From assembly GCF_038446955.1 (NCBI RefSeq), contig NZ_CP151803.1, forward strand, positions 6,448,001-6,512,000: a stretch of DNA of 64,000 nucleotides, read 5' to 3'. The notes beneath the pieces were generated by a model, which worked only from the letters and a program-made list of their open reading frames with translations, made no database searches and was not told where the DNA came from. Shown here piece after piece: positions 6,874 through 14,988 of this stretch. Every line of letters starts with the position of its first letter. The first letter of the stretch is position 1. A program made the translations under genes and the position numbers. The stretch is from Pedobacter sp. FW305-3-2-15-E-R2A2. Lineage in GTDB: Bacteria; Bacteroidota; Bacteroidia; Sphingobacteriales; Sphingobacteriaceae.

Positions 6874-8208
6874 TTAGATCACCGCATTGCTACCACTTGC
6901 TGCAGCAGGAATTCCTGTGCGGCCGGTAACCCTGCCTGTTTTCATTAAACCATCATAATGACGCATTAACAAATAACTTTCGATTTGTTGCAAAGTATCC
7001 AATACTACACCTACCAGGATCAATAAGGAAGTTCCACCATAGAAATGGGCAAACTCCGACTTGATACCGAATTTAACCGCTATAGAAGGAAGGATCGCAA
7101 TGATGGCCAGGAAGACAGCACCTGGGAAGGTGATCTTCGAAATTACATCATCTATGAAGCTTGAGGTAGCAAGACCCGGTTTGATACCAGGAATGAAACC
7201 ACCATTCTTCTTCATGTCGTCCGACATCTGAGTAGGGTTAACAGTAATTGCAGTATAAAAGAATGTAAATGCAATGATTAAAAAGCCAAATGTTAAGCTA
7301 TACGCTAATGAAGTATAGTCACTGAACTGAACCAACCAGGTATTTTGCAGGGAAGGAAAGAACTGAGGAATAAACCCTGGAATAAACATCAATGCCTGAG
7401 CAAAGATGATCGGCATTACACCGGCAGCATTCACCTTTAAAGGGATGTACTGTCTTACTCCACCAAACTGTCTGTTACCAACAATCCTTTTCGCATATTG
7501 AACAGGTACTTTACGTACACCCTGAACAATCATGATGGTAAACATCACTACTGCAAATAAGGCAACAATTTCCACGACAAGGGCTATTAAGCCTGCGCCA
7601 ACAAATCTTGAAGTAATCTCCTGGTATAAAGCGATTGGCAATCTGGCGATAATACCAACCATGATGATCAGTGAAATACCATTTCCAATACCTTTATCGG
7701 TGATTTTCTCACCTAACCACATCACAAACAATGTTCCTGCTGCCAACACGAATGTTGCCATTACATAGAACAAAGCATGATCAATAACGATTGCTTCTGC
7801 TGGAACCTGTGTTTTAACGTAACCTACAGCCTGAACAGCTGTGATGGCTACCGTCAGGTAACGCGTAATTTGATTTAGTTTCTTCCTGCCACTTTCACCC
7901 TCCTTTTGCATTTTCTGGAAGGAAGGAACAGCAATACCTAATAGCTGAACTACAATTGAGGCAGAAATATAAGGCATAACACCCAAGGCAAGGATAGATA
8001 CCCGTGAAAACGAACCTCCGGCAAACATATCCAAGAGACCCAAAAGTCCAGACTTCTCATTATTGCCTAAAAGAGTTGCATCAACACCTGGAAGAACCAC
8101 ATGAGATACAAACCTATAAACCAAAAGAATCATGAGCGTAAATACAATACGCTCTTTCAATTCTTGAATTTTCCAAATATTACTTAAAGTAGTAAACAGC
8201 TTCTTCAT
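6874..8208 (-). CDS. secY: Protein translocase subunit SecY
   Basis: The channel subunit of the SecYEG translocon in the inner membrane, 444 residues with ten predicted membrane helices. Recognisable parts are the plug region after helix 1 (LGLLDMFAGGSFSRVSI), GIGNGISLII, the cytoplasmic loop VRKVPVQYAKR and the C-terminal YLLMRHYDGL. It starts 3 nt after rplO and is followed 8 nt later by map, so all three are probably one transcript. Confidence 0.98.
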   Translation of the reverse strand: MKKLFTTLSNIWKIQELKERIVFTLMILLVYRFVSHVVLPGVDATLLGNNEKSGLLGLLDMFAGGSFSRVSILALGVMPYISASIVVQLLGIAVPSFQKMQKEGESGRKKLNQITRYLTVAITAVQAVGYVKTQVPAEAIVIDHALFYVMATFVLAAGTLFVMWLGEKITDKGIGNGISLIIMVGIIARLPIALYQEITSRFVGAGLIALVVEIVALFAVVMFTIMIVQGVRKVPVQYAKRIVGNRQFGGVRQYIPLKVNAAGVMPIIFAQALMFIPGFIPQFFPSLQNTWLVQFSDYTSLAYSLTFGFLIIAFTFFYTAITVNPTQMSDDMKKNGGFIPGIKPGLATSSFIDDVISKITFPGAVFLAIIAILPSIAVKFGIKSEFAHFYGGTSLLILVGVVLDTLQQIESYLLMRHYDGLMKTGRVTGRTGIPAAASGSNAVI

Positions 8209-8211
8209 TAA

Positions 8212-8658
8212 TTACAATTTTTCGATTGAGCCTCCAACAGCCTCAATAGCTTTTTGTGCGGTTGCAGAAAAAGCATGTGCTTTAACTTCTAACTTAGTTT
8301 TAACTTCACCACGACCAAGAATTTTAACAAGGTCATTTTTATGAGCTAAACCGTGATCCTGCAATGTAGCAAAATCAATTGTAGTTAAGCTAAATTTCTC
8401 TGCTAATCCTTGTAATACGTCTAAGTTAACGCTTACATATTCAACGCGGTTAATAGGTTTGAAACCTACCTTAGGTACACGACGTTGCAATGGCATTTGT
8501 CCACCCTCAAAACCGATTTTAGTTTTGTGACCTGAACGTGATCCAGCACCTTTGTGTCCACGTGTAGATGTTCCACCGCGTCCGGAACCGGTACCACGAC
8601 CAATTCTCTTGTTGTTTTTTGTTGAACCTGCTGCAGGTTTAAGATTACTTAAGTTCAT
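8212..8658 (-). CDS. rplO: 50S ribosomal protein L15
   Basis: 148-residue late-assembly protein of the large subunit. The glycine- and arginine-rich N-terminus (GSTKNNKRIGRGTGSGRGG, then RGHKGAGSRSGHKTKIGFEGGQMPLQRR) is the rRNA-threading extension of L15. A full Bacteroidetes promoter lies about 70 nt upstream inside an inverted repeat, so rplO-secY-map-infA may be boosted independently of the upstream ribosomal genes. Confidence 0.98.
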   Translation of the reverse strand: MNLSNLKPAAGSTKNNKRIGRGTGSGRGGTSTRGHKGAGSRSGHKTKIGFEGGQMPLQRRVPKVGFKPINRVEYVSVNLDVLQGLAEKFSLTTIDFATLQDHGLAHKNDLVKILGRGEVKTKLEVKAHAFSATAQKAIEAVGGSIEKL

Positions 8659-8714
8659 TTTTTGAAACTTGTGCTGCCCTTCGCTTTCACTAATCAGGGC
8701 AACGGTTAAACATA

Positions 8715-8763
8715 TTTAAAGGTTGCAAATGTAATTATATAAACCACATTTACAACCTTTAAA
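8715..8763 (-). repeat. 18-bp inverted repeat between rpmD and rplO
   Basis: Left arm 8715-8732 and right arm 8746-8763 are reverse complements except for one position, which becomes a G-U pair in the minus-strand RNA. The loop is 13 nt. The outer part of each arm reads TTTAAAGGTTG or its complement. There is no U-run after it, so it is not a standard terminator. The promoter at 8726-8755 lies inside it. Confidence 0.8.
8726..8755 (-). promoter_or_regulatory. Promoter of rplO-secY-map
   Basis: The minus strand reads TTG (8753-8755), a 19-nt spacer, then TACATTTG (8726-8733), an exact match to the Bacteroidetes -33/-7 consensus. The expected start, near 8720, lies about 60 nt before rplO. Confidence 0.75.
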
Positions 8764-8766
8764 AAT

Positions 8767-8946
8767 TTATATACTCTCTATAGCAACTAAGTGATTCACT
8801 TTTCTCACCATTCCGATGATGGCAGCGTTAGCTTCCACTTCAACACTTTGGTTCATTTTAGTTAAACCTAATGCTTTCATCGTTCTTTTTTGGCGTTCGC
8901 TTCTATCGATAATGCTTTTTACCTGGGTTATTTTGATCTTAGCCAT
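8767..8946 (-). CDS. rpmD: 50S ribosomal protein L30
   Basis: A 59-residue gene. Translation gives MAKIKITQVKSIIDRSERQK, then TMKALGLTKMNQSVEVE and AAIIGMVRKVNHLV, the complete small bacterial L30. The last five residues, AIESI, end at TAA 8767-8769. It lies 4 nt after rpsE and 108 nt before rplO, the widest gap in this part of the cluster. Confidence 0.96.
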   Translation of the reverse strand: MAKIKITQVKSIIDRSERQKRTMKALGLTKMNQSVEVEANAAIIGMVRKVNHLVAIESI

Positions 8947-8950
8947 AATA

Positions 8951-9469
8951 TTATCCGTTAAAAACTTTATTTAAATCGACACCACGTTGCTGAGCGACAG
9001 TATAAGCATCGCGCATTTTAGTTAAAGCATCAACAGTTGCTTTTACCACGTTGTGAGGATTTGATGAACCTTTAGACTTTGCAAGTACGTTATGTACTCC
9101 TGCACTCTCTAATACCGCACGCATTGCACCACCAGCAATAACACCTGTACCTACCGCTGCTGGTTTGATTAATACAAAACCACCAGAGAATTTACCGATT
9201 TGCTCATGAGGAACAGTACCGTTTAACAGAGGAACTTTTACCAAGTTCTTTTTAGCATCATCGATACCTTTAGCGATTGCTTCAGTTACCTCTTTTGCTT
9301 TACCTAAACCGTAACCTACGATTCCGTTTTCATCTCCAACAACCACGATGGCTGAGAAGCTGAAAGTACGTCCACCTTTAGTTACTTTGGCAACACGTTG
9401 TATGCTAACTAAACGATCTTTTAATTCGATCTCGCTAGTCTTAACTCTTTTTATATTGATAGTTGACAT
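8951..9469 (-). CDS. rpsE: 30S ribosomal protein S5
   Basis: 172 residues; contributes to decoding fidelity and mRNA unwinding at the 30S entry. The dsRBD-like N-domain includes RLVSIQRVAKVTKGGRTFSF and the C-domain contains GYGLGKAKEV, PAAVGTGVIAGGAMRAVLE and KSKGSSNPHNVVKAT. Placed 18 nt after rplR and 4 nt before rpmD, the standard spc order. Confidence 0.98.
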   Translation of the reverse strand: MSTINIKRVKTSEIELKDRLVSIQRVAKVTKGGRTFSFSAIVVVGDENGIVGYGLGKAKEVTEAIAKGIDDAKKNLVKVPLLNGTVPHEQIGKFSGGFVLIKPAAVGTGVIAGGAMRAVLESAGVHNVLAKSKGSSNPHNVVKATVDALTKMRDAYTVAQQRGVDLNKVFNG

Positions 9470-9487
9470 TCTTATCCTATTTTCAGA

Positions 9488-9841
9488 TTAAAATACTAAA
9501 CCAGCTTCGCGAGCACCTTCTGCCAACGATTTAACACGTCCATGGTACAAATAGCCATTTCTATCGAAAACTACTTCTTTAACACCAGCTGCAAGTGCTT
9601 TTTCAGCTACTAACTTACCCACTGCTACTGATTGTTCAGATTTGTTTCCAGTTCCAGAAAAGTCTTTTGATAAAGACGAAGCTGATACAATTGTATTACC
9701 GGTTACGTCGTTAATGATTTGAGCATAAATTCCTTTATTGCTTCTATATACCGATAGACGTGGACGGCTTTCAGAACCTGTTAATCTTTTTCTGATTCCT
9801 TTTTTTATACGATCTCTACGAGATAATTTTTTTCCTGCCAT
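9488..9841 (-). CDS. rplR: 50S ribosomal protein L18
   Basis: 117-residue 5S rRNA-binding protein. It begins with a basic extension (MAGKKLSRRDRIKKGIRKRL) and contains RPRLSVYRSNKGIYAQIIND and the C-terminal VVFDRNGYLYHGRVKSLAEGAREAGL. It follows rplF by 5 nt. Confidence 0.98.
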   Translation of the reverse strand: MAGKKLSRRDRIKKGIRKRLTGSESRPRLSVYRSNKGIYAQIINDVTGNTIVSASSLSKDFSGTGNKSEQSVAVGKLVAEKALAAGVKEVVFDRNGYLYHGRVKSLAEGAREAGLVF

Positions 9842-9846
9842 TTTGA

Positions 9847-10404
9847 TTATTTTTTAGAAGCTGATTTACCTGCTTTTCTTCTTAACACTTCACCTACAAA
9901 CTTGATACCTTTACCTTTATATGGCTCAGGAGTACGTAACGAGCGGATTTTCGCTGCTACTTGTCCGATCAATTGTTTGTCAATACTTTCTAAAATGATT
10001 TTAGGAGTCTGACCTTTTTCAGATGTTGTTGTTACTTTAATTTCTTCCGGCAATTGGAATACATAGTGGTGAGAATAACCCAGAACTAAGTCTAATGTGT
10101 TTCCTGTGTTTGTAGCACGGTAACCAACACCTACTAATTCCTGAGAAATTTTGTATCCTTCTGTTACACCAATAACCATATTGTTTAACAATGAACGGTA
10201 TAAACCGTGCAATGCTTTGTGTCTTTTCTGCTCTGAGGGACGGGTTACAGTTAATACTCCGTCTTCCTGACTTACAGTGATATCAGAATCAACTGCTTGA
10301 GTCAATTCTCCTTTAGGTCCTTTTACAGTTACTAAGTTATCTTTAGCTACGGTAATCGTTACACCTGCGGGTACATTAATTGGGGCTTTTCCTATTCTTG
10401 ACAT
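9847..10404 (-). CDS. rplF: 50S ribosomal protein L6
   Basis: 185 residues, two similar RNA-binding domains near the sarcin-ricin loop of 23S rRNA. It starts MSRIGKAPINVPAGV and ends with PEPYKGKGIKF and VRR-like KAGKSASKK. It has an unusually good Shine-Dalgarno sequence for this phylum, AAAGGAGG at 10413-10420, about 8 nt before the ATG. Most genes around it have none. Confidence 0.98.
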   Translation of the reverse strand: MSRIGKAPINVPAGVTITVAKDNLVTVKGPKGELTQAVDSDITVSQEDGVLTVTRPSEQKRHKALHGLYRSLLNNMVIGVTEGYKISQELVGVGYRATNTGNTLDLVLGYSHHYVFQLPEEIKVTTTSEKGQTPKIILESIDKQLIGQVAAKIRSLRTPEPYKGKGIKFVGEVLRRKAGKSASKK

Positions 10405-10422
10405 TTTGCTATCCTCCTTTAA

Positions 10423-10821
10423 TTAATAAACGTGACACAAAACCTCGCCACCAATGTTCAGTTTGGCTGCTTCTTTATCTGTCATCACACCTTTAGATGT
10501 AGACAAGATGGCGATACCTAAACCGTTTAATACTCTTGGCATATTTTCTACGCCGGCATATTGCCTTAAACCTGGTTTGCTGATACGGGTCAATGTACGG
10601 ATTGCAGGGATCTTAGTGATCGCATTGTATTTCAAAGCGATTTTGATCGTTCCTTGAGCCGTAGTGTCCTCAAACTTGTAATTAGCAATGTAACCTTTGT
10701 CAAAAAGAACTTTAGTGATTTCTTTTTTAAGGTTTGATGCAGGAATTTCTACAATTCTGTGATTTGCCTTGATGGCATTTCTTACTCTTGTAAGATAATC
10801 TGCTATTGGATCTGTATTCAT
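10423..10821 (-). CDS. rpsH: 30S ribosomal protein S8
   Basis: 132-residue primary 16S rRNA-binding protein and, in enterobacteria, the repressor of the spc operon. It starts MNTDPIADYLTRVRNAIKANH and closes with GIAILSTSKGVMTDKEA and GGEVLCHVY. The 114-nt gap upstream to rpsN is longer than most spacers in the cluster. Confidence 0.98.
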   Translation of the reverse strand: MNTDPIADYLTRVRNAIKANHRIVEIPASNLKKEITKVLFDKGYIANYKFEDTTAQGTIKIALKYNAITKIPAIRTLTRISKPGLRQYAGVENMPRVLNGLGIAILSTSKGVMTDKEAAKLNIGGEVLCHVY

Positions 10822-10935
10822 TTTTATATAATTGTGACGGTGGTTTCCTTCCTATCCTATTCGGGACGACCTTCCATCGGTTAATATTCGTTGTTCTCTG
10901 CCTTGGGAAAATCCCTTAGCATAAAGAAAGCTGTT
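10822..10935 (-). other. 114-nt rpsN-rpsH spacer
   Basis: No gene, no clear promoter and no strong stem. A small GGGA-TTTT-CCC hairpin at 10905-10915 is the only obvious structure. It is longer than its neighbours' gaps (0-20 nt), so it may hold a feature that I could not recognise. Confidence 0.3.
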
Positions 10936-11205
10936 TTACCAGCTTGCTTTTCTTACTCCAGGGATTTTACCTGCTAAAGCCATATCACGGAACAATACCC
11001 TTGATATACCGAAAGTACGCATGTAACCACGAGGACGTCCAGTTAATTTACAACGGTTGTGTAAACGTACTGCAGATGAGTTTTTTGGTAACTTATCTAA
11101 TCCTTCATAATCACCAGCAGCTTTAAGTTCTGCACGTTTATCAGCATATTTAGCCACCAATTTTTGGCGCTTAATTTCGCGAGCTTTTACACCTTCTTTT
11201 GCCAT
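10936..11205 (-). CDS. rpsN: 30S ribosomal protein S14, zinc-free long form
   Basis: 89 residues, the long C-minus type: MAKEGVKAREIKRQKLVAKY, then NSSAVRLHNRCKLTGRPRGYMRTFG and the C-terminal RKASW. The short zinc-binding type of about 61 residues would have two CxxC pairs; only one lone cysteine is present here. Its ATG overlaps the rplE stop as TAATG, indicating translational coupling. Confidence 0.98.
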   Translation of the reverse strand: MAKEGVKAREIKRQKLVAKYADKRAELKAAGDYEGLDKLPKNSSAVRLHNRCKLTGRPRGYMRTFGISRVLFRDMALAGKIPGVRKASW

Positions 11206-11774
11206 TATGAATTTGTGTTATTTTGGTTTTTAAATGGTAATCCAAATTGTTTTAATAATTCCAATGCTTCAACATCAGTAGTAGCGCTGGTTACAAACGT
11301 AATATCCATACCTAAAATCTTGCTGATTTTGTCGATGTTGATCTCTGGGAAGATGATTTGTTCAGTAACTCCTAATGTGTAGTTACCTTTTCCATCAAAT
11401 CCTTTATCATTGATACCTTTGAAATCACGGATACGAGGTAAAGCTACGGAAATTAAACGATCTAAAAACTCATACATGTTGTTATCGCGCAAAGTTACAC
11501 GTACACCAACCGGCATACCTTTACGTAATTTAAAGTTTGAGATATCTTTTTTAGATTTCGCTCCAACTGCTTGTTGACCTGCGATTGTAGTCATCTCTAA
11601 AATAGAGCTGTCCATAATCTTTTTGTCAGTTACAGAGAAACGACCAACACCCTGGTTGATTGAGATTTTCTCTAACTTAGGAACCTGCATAACGCTTTTG
11701 TAATTGAACTTATCTTTAAGTGCAGTTACAATTTCCTCTTTATATTTACTTTTTAATCTTGGTACGTAAGTCAT
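11205..11774 (-). CDS. rplE: 50S ribosomal protein L5
   Basis: 189-residue 5S rRNA-binding protein that bridges to S13. Landmarks are PKLEKISINQGVG, KLRKGMPVGVRVTLR and RIRDFKGINDKGFDGKGNYTLGVTEQ. Both ends overlap neighbours by one base (TAATG junctions with rplX and rpsN), and a GGAGA sequence near the rplX 3' end can serve as its ribosome-binding site. Confidence 0.98.
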   Translation of the reverse strand: MTYVPRLKSKYKEEIVTALKDKFNYKSVMQVPKLEKISINQGVGRFSVTDKKIMDSSILEMTTIAGQQAVGAKSKKDISNFKLRKGMPVGVRVTLRDNNMYEFLDRLISVALPRIRDFKGINDKGFDGKGNYTLGVTEQIIFPEINIDKISKILGMDITFVTSATTDVEALELLKQFGLPFKNQNNTNS

Positions 11775-12112
11775 TATTTGATCTCCTCTCCTGATTTTTT
11801 ACTAACCCTAACTAATTTCCCATCAGCATTAAGCTTTCTGCCAACGCGAGTAGTTGCACCTGTTTTAGGATCAACTAATGCTACGTTAGAAATATGAAGA
11901 GCAGCCTCTTTTTTAATGATACCTCCGTTTGGAGTAGCAGCATTAGGTTTTGTATGTTTTGATACAAGGTTAACACCTTCTACAAGGATTCTGCTTTTTG
12001 TAATTAATACAGAAAGTACTGTTCCTTGTTGGCCTTTTGAATCGCCAGCGATTACCTTAACTAAATCTCCTTTACGGATTTTTATCTTTGGTGTAGTTAC
12101 TTTATTTTTCAT
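11774..12112 (-). CDS. rplX: 50S ribosomal protein L24
   Basis: 112-residue assembly-initiator protein with an N-terminal KOW motif (KIRKGDLVKVIAGDSKGQQGTV, about residues 11-32) followed by a small beta domain. It follows rplN by one base and overlaps rplE by one base. Confidence 0.98.
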   Translation of the reverse strand: MKNKVTTPKIKIRKGDLVKVIAGDSKGQQGTVLSVLITKSRILVEGVNLVSKHTKPNAATPNGGIIKKEAALHISNVALVDPKTGATTRVGRKLNADGKLVRVSKKSGEEIK

Positions 12113-12113
12113 T

Positions 12114-12482
12114 TTATAATACCTCCGGTGCTAATGATACAATTTTCATGAATTGTTTTTCACGCAGTTCTCTTGCTACCGGGCCGAAAATACGTGTACC
12201 ACGCGGCTCATCTTGTGCATTTAATAATACTGCTGCATTGTCGTCGAAACGAATGTAAGAACCATCTTTACGTCTGATTTCTTTTCTTGTTCTTACAACC
12301 ACTGCTTTAGAAACGGTTCCTTTTTTGATGTTACCAGAAGGCAATGCACTTTTAACGGTAACAACGATTTTGTCACCAATAGAAGCATATCTTTTTCCAG
12401 TACCACCAAGTACACGGATAACCAATACTTCTTTTGCGCCGCTATTGTCGGCTACGTTTAATCTTGATTCCTGTTGTACCAT
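12114..12482 (-). CDS. rplN: 50S ribosomal protein L14
   Basis: 122 residues, the exact bacterial length. It starts MVQQESRLNVADNSGAKEVL and contains the family signature around GTVSKAVVVRTRK and the C-terminal REKQFMKIVSLAPEVL. It contributes to intersubunit bridge B8. Gaps to rpsQ and rplX are one base each. Confidence 0.98.
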   Translation of the reverse strand: MVQQESRLNVADNSGAKEVLVIRVLGGTGKRYASIGDKIVVTVKSALPSGNIKKGTVSKAVVVRTRKEIRRKDGSYIRFDDNAAVLLNAQDEPRGTRIFGPVARELREKQFMKIVSLAPEVL

Positions 12483-12483
12483 G

Positions 12484-12738
12484 TTATTTAGCCCTTTCTA
12501 AAATTTCAACTAATCTCCAGTTCTTGTTTTTACTCAGCGGACGAGTCTCCATGATCAGTACTGTATCACCAATACCGCAATCGTTTTTCTCGTCATGAGC
12601 CATAAATTTGGTAGTTTTCTTAACAAACTTACCATAGATCGGGTGTTTCACTTTACGTTCTACCGCTACAACAACAGACTTATCCATTTTGTTGCTTACT
12701 ACCAACCCGGTTCTTGTTTTTCTTAATTGTCTTTCCAT
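12484..12738 (-). CDS. rpsQ: 30S ribosomal protein S17
   Basis: 84-residue OB-fold protein that binds 16S rRNA early in assembly. It contains RKTRTGLVVSNKMDKSVVVAVER and the GDTVLIMETRPLSKNKNWRL signature. It lies 13 nt after rpmC and 1 nt before rplN. Confidence 0.98.
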   Translation of the reverse strand: MERQLRKTRTGLVVSNKMDKSVVVAVERKVKHPIYGKFVKKTTKFMAHDEKNDCGIGDTVLIMETRPLSKNKNWRLVEILERAK

Positions 12739-12751
12739 TTCGACTCTAAAG

Positions 12752-12961
12752 TTATTTAGTTTCAGTAGCAGACTGAGCTTTACGCTTAGTCACTTCAGTG
12801 TTTAATCGGGCAATATCCCTTCTTACCTTTTTGATACGGGTAGGATTCTCTATAGCCGAAATTGTATGTGCAAATCTTAACTTTACTAAGTTTTCAGTTT
12901 CTTCTGCAATCCTGGCTACTAGTTCTTCTTGTGAAAGCCCTGTGATTTCTGAGTTCTTCAT
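12752..12961 (-). CDS. rpmC: 50S ribosomal protein L29
   Basis: 69 residues, a helical hairpin protein near the tunnel exit where trigger factor and SRP dock. It contains LSQEELVARIAEETENLVKLRFAH and the closing KKVRRDIARLNTEVTKRK. The 75-nt gap to rplP upstream is structured, with a 7-bp outer pairing (12979-12985 with 13022-13028). Confidence 0.97.
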   Translation of the reverse strand: MKNSEITGLSQEELVARIAEETENLVKLRFAHTISAIENPTRIKKVRRDIARLNTEVTKRKAQSATETK

Positions 12962-12978
12962 TTTATTAATTTTTATGC

Positions 12979-13028
12979 CTTGGGTCTAGCGGTTATAATA
13001 ACAAGTTACTTACAACATTCAACCCAAG
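12979..13028 (-). other. Inverted repeat in the rplP-rpmC spacer
   Basis: CTTGGGT at 12979-12985 and ACCCAAG at 13022-13028 can close a 36-nt loop that itself contains GTTAT-ATAAC. It separates rplP from rpmC. Possible RNA processing or control element; no terminator-like U-run follows. Confidence 0.35.
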
Positions 13029-13036
13029 AGCTTTTT

Positions 13037-13459
13037 TTATGCTTCTACGTAATCTCTACGTACTACAAATTTTGTTTGGATCGGCAATTTTTGGGCCGCT
13101 AATCTCATTGCTTCTTTAGCAACTTCTAAAGGAACACCTTCGGCTTCAAAAATAATACGTCCGGGTCTAACAACGGCAACCCAGTATTCTGGAGCACCCT
13201 TACCTTTACCCATACGTACCTCAGCTGGTTTCTTAGTTACCGGTTTGTCCGGGAATATTCTAATCCACACCTGGCCTTCACGTTTCATGAAACGAGTTAC
13301 CGCAATACGGGCTGCCTCTATCTGACGACTTGTGATCCAAGTCGACTCTAAAGACTTGATCCCGAAGGATCCGAATGATAATTCAGCACCACGAGTTGCT
13401 AAACCTTTCATTCTGCCTTTTTGCATCTTTCTGAACTTCGTTCTTTTTGGCTGTAACAT
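13037..13459 (-). CDS. rplP: 50S ribosomal protein L16
   Basis: 140 residues; organises the A-site tRNA-binding region of the 50S subunit. It starts MLQPKRTKFRKMQKGRMKG and shows SFGSFGIKSLESTWITSRQIEAAR and the signature GKGKGAPEYWVAVVRPG. It follows rpsC by 38 nt. Confidence 0.98.
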   Translation of the reverse strand: MLQPKRTKFRKMQKGRMKGLATRGAELSFGSFGIKSLESTWITSRQIEAARIAVTRFMKREGQVWIRIFPDKPVTKKPAEVRMGKGKGAPEYWVAVVRPGRIIFEAEGVPLEVAKEAMRLAAQKLPIQTKFVVRRDYVEA

Positions 13460-13497
13460 CTTATTCTAATATTATCGTTAAACGATCTGTTAACTAA

Positions 13498-14346
13498 TTA
13501 TTTACGAGGACCTCTGTTAGGAGTATTTCCGCCTCTATTATCTCTTCCTGCACCAGGACCGCCTTGACCTGGACCTCTTCCGCCACGACCTTTATTGTCG
13601 TTTCTTCTGTCGCCACCGCCACGGTTATCTCTGTCTCTTCCACCACCGAAAGCACCTTCTGGTCTGCCACCTTTACCTGGAGCATTGCTCACTGCACCGA
13701 TGTTAGGAGAAAGATCACGTTTACCGTAAACTTCACCTTTACAGATCCATACTTTAACACCTATTTTACCATAAGTAGTTAAAGCTTCTGCTAAAGCATA
13801 GTCAATGTCAGCACGGAAAGTATGCAAAGGAATTCTTCCTTCTTTATACTGTTCGCTACGAGCCATCTCAGCACCACCTAAACGACCAGAGGTCATAATT
13901 TTGATACCTTCAGCACCCATACGCATTGTTGATGCGATAGTAGATTTCATTGCTCTACGGAATGAGATCCTTGCTTCTAATTGTTTTGCAACACCTTCTG
14001 CAACTAATTGTGCATCAAGCTCAGGACGTTTGATCTCAAAAATGTTGATTTGAATTTCCTTTTTAGTCAATTTCTTCAACTCTTCTTTGATCTTATCCAC
14101 CTCAGCTCCTGCTTTACCGATCACAATACCCGGACGAGCTGTGTGGATAGTTACCGTGATACGTTTTAACGTACGCTCGATTACCACTTTAGCTACACCG
14201 CCTTTTGCGATACGTGCAGAAAGGTATTTTCTTATTTTTTCGTCCTCAACTAATTTATCAGCATAGTTGTTGCCACCGAACCAGTTAGAATCCCAACCTT
14301 TGATGATCCCTAACCTGTTTCCTATTGGATGTGCTTTTTGTCCCAT
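13498..14346 (-). CDS. rpsC: 30S ribosomal protein S3 with Gly/Arg/Asp-rich tail
   Basis: 282 residues, about 50 more than typical. The first 210 are standard: MGQKAHPIGNRLGIIKGWDSNW, a KH domain (about 40-110, RPGIVIGKAGAEVDKIKEEL) and the S3 C-domain (GAEGIKIMTSGRLGGAEMAR, KVWICKGEVYG). From about residue 225 the protein turns into a low-complexity tail of Gly, Arg, Asp and Asn with RGG-like repeats and a few prolines. S3 helps form the mRNA entry channel, so the tail may touch mRNA; this is inference. The tail is read in the same frame without a break, so it is not a frameshift product. Confidence 0.98.
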   Translation of the reverse strand: MGQKAHPIGNRLGIIKGWDSNWFGGNNYADKLVEDEKIRKYLSARIAKGGVAKVVIERTLKRITVTIHTARPGIVIGKAGAEVDKIKEELKKLTKKEIQINIFEIKRPELDAQLVAEGVAKQLEARISFRRAMKSTIASTMRMGAEGIKIMTSGRLGGAEMARSEQYKEGRIPLHTFRADIDYALAEALTTYGKIGVKVWICKGEVYGKRDLSPNIGAVSNAPGKGGRPEGAFGGGRDRDNRGGGDRRNDNKGRGGRGPGQGGPGAGRDNRGGNTPNRGPRK

Positions 14347-14351
14347 TTCTG

Positions 14352-14714
14352 TTAATTAGTTTGAGTTTCAACGTTTTTACTATCTACTACCAAAGTTACA
14401 TGGTTTGAACGCTTACGAATTCTGTAACCACGTCCTTGAGGTGCTGGTCTAAGTCTTTTTAATTGACGACCACCGCCTACCATTATCGTTTTCACGTATA
14501 ACTGGTTTTCTTCAGGGCGAGAACCTTCATTTTTAGTTTCCCAGTTTTTGATCGCTGACAATAATAGTTTCTCCACTCTTATTGCTGCATCTTTATTGGT
14601 AAACTTTAAAATATGTAAAGCTTTCTCAACACGCTCACCTCTGATAAGATCTACAACCAAACGCATTTTACGTGGTGAGGTTGGACAATTGTTTAATTTC
14701 GCTACTGCTTCCAT
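14352..14714 (-). CDS. rplV: 50S ribosomal protein L22
   Basis: 120 residues; its beta hairpin lines the nascent-chain tunnel. It begins MEAVAKLNNCPTSPRKMRLVVDLIRG and the loop reads PAPQGRGYRIRKRSNHVTLVV. It lies 7 nt after rpsS and 5 nt before rpsC. Confidence 0.98.
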   Translation of the reverse strand: MEAVAKLNNCPTSPRKMRLVVDLIRGERVEKALHILKFTNKDAAIRVEKLLLSAIKNWETKNEGSRPEENQLYVKTIMVGGGRQLKRLRPAPQGRGYRIRKRSNHVTLVVDSKNVETQTN

Positions 14715-14721
14715 CTCTTAA

Positions 14722-14988
14722 TTATTTTTTCTTTTCAGAGTGACCCCTAAATGTTCTGGTTGGAGCAAACTCTCCCAGCTTGTGACCAACCATGTTTTCT
14801 GTTACGTATACCGGTATAAATTTATTACCGTTATGCACTGCAAATGTATGACCCACAAAATCTGGTGAAATCATTGATCTGCGAGACCAAGTTTTAATTA
14901 CAGACCTTTTGCCTGAATCATTCATAGATACTACTTTCTTCTCTACGTTATGGTCAATATAAGGTCCTTTTTTTATCGAACGAGCCAT
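14722..14988 (-). CDS. rpsS: 30S ribosomal protein S19
   Basis: 88 residues, head protein partnered with S13. It starts MARSIKKGPYIDHNVEKKV and contains WSRRSMISPDFVGHTFAVHNG and GEFAPTRTFRGHSEKKK. It overlaps the rplB stop by one base. Confidence 0.98.
   Translation of the reverse strand: MARSIKKGPYIDHNVEKKVVSMNDSGKRSVIKTWSRRSMISPDFVGHTFAVHNGNKFIPVYVTENMVGHKLGEFAPTRTFRGHSEKKK

Noticed and set aside
13494..13685. 63-residue ORF overlapping the rpsC tail in another frame
   Set aside because: It is a shifted reading of the Gly/Arg-rich repeat; the S3 frame is continuous and ends at its own stop.
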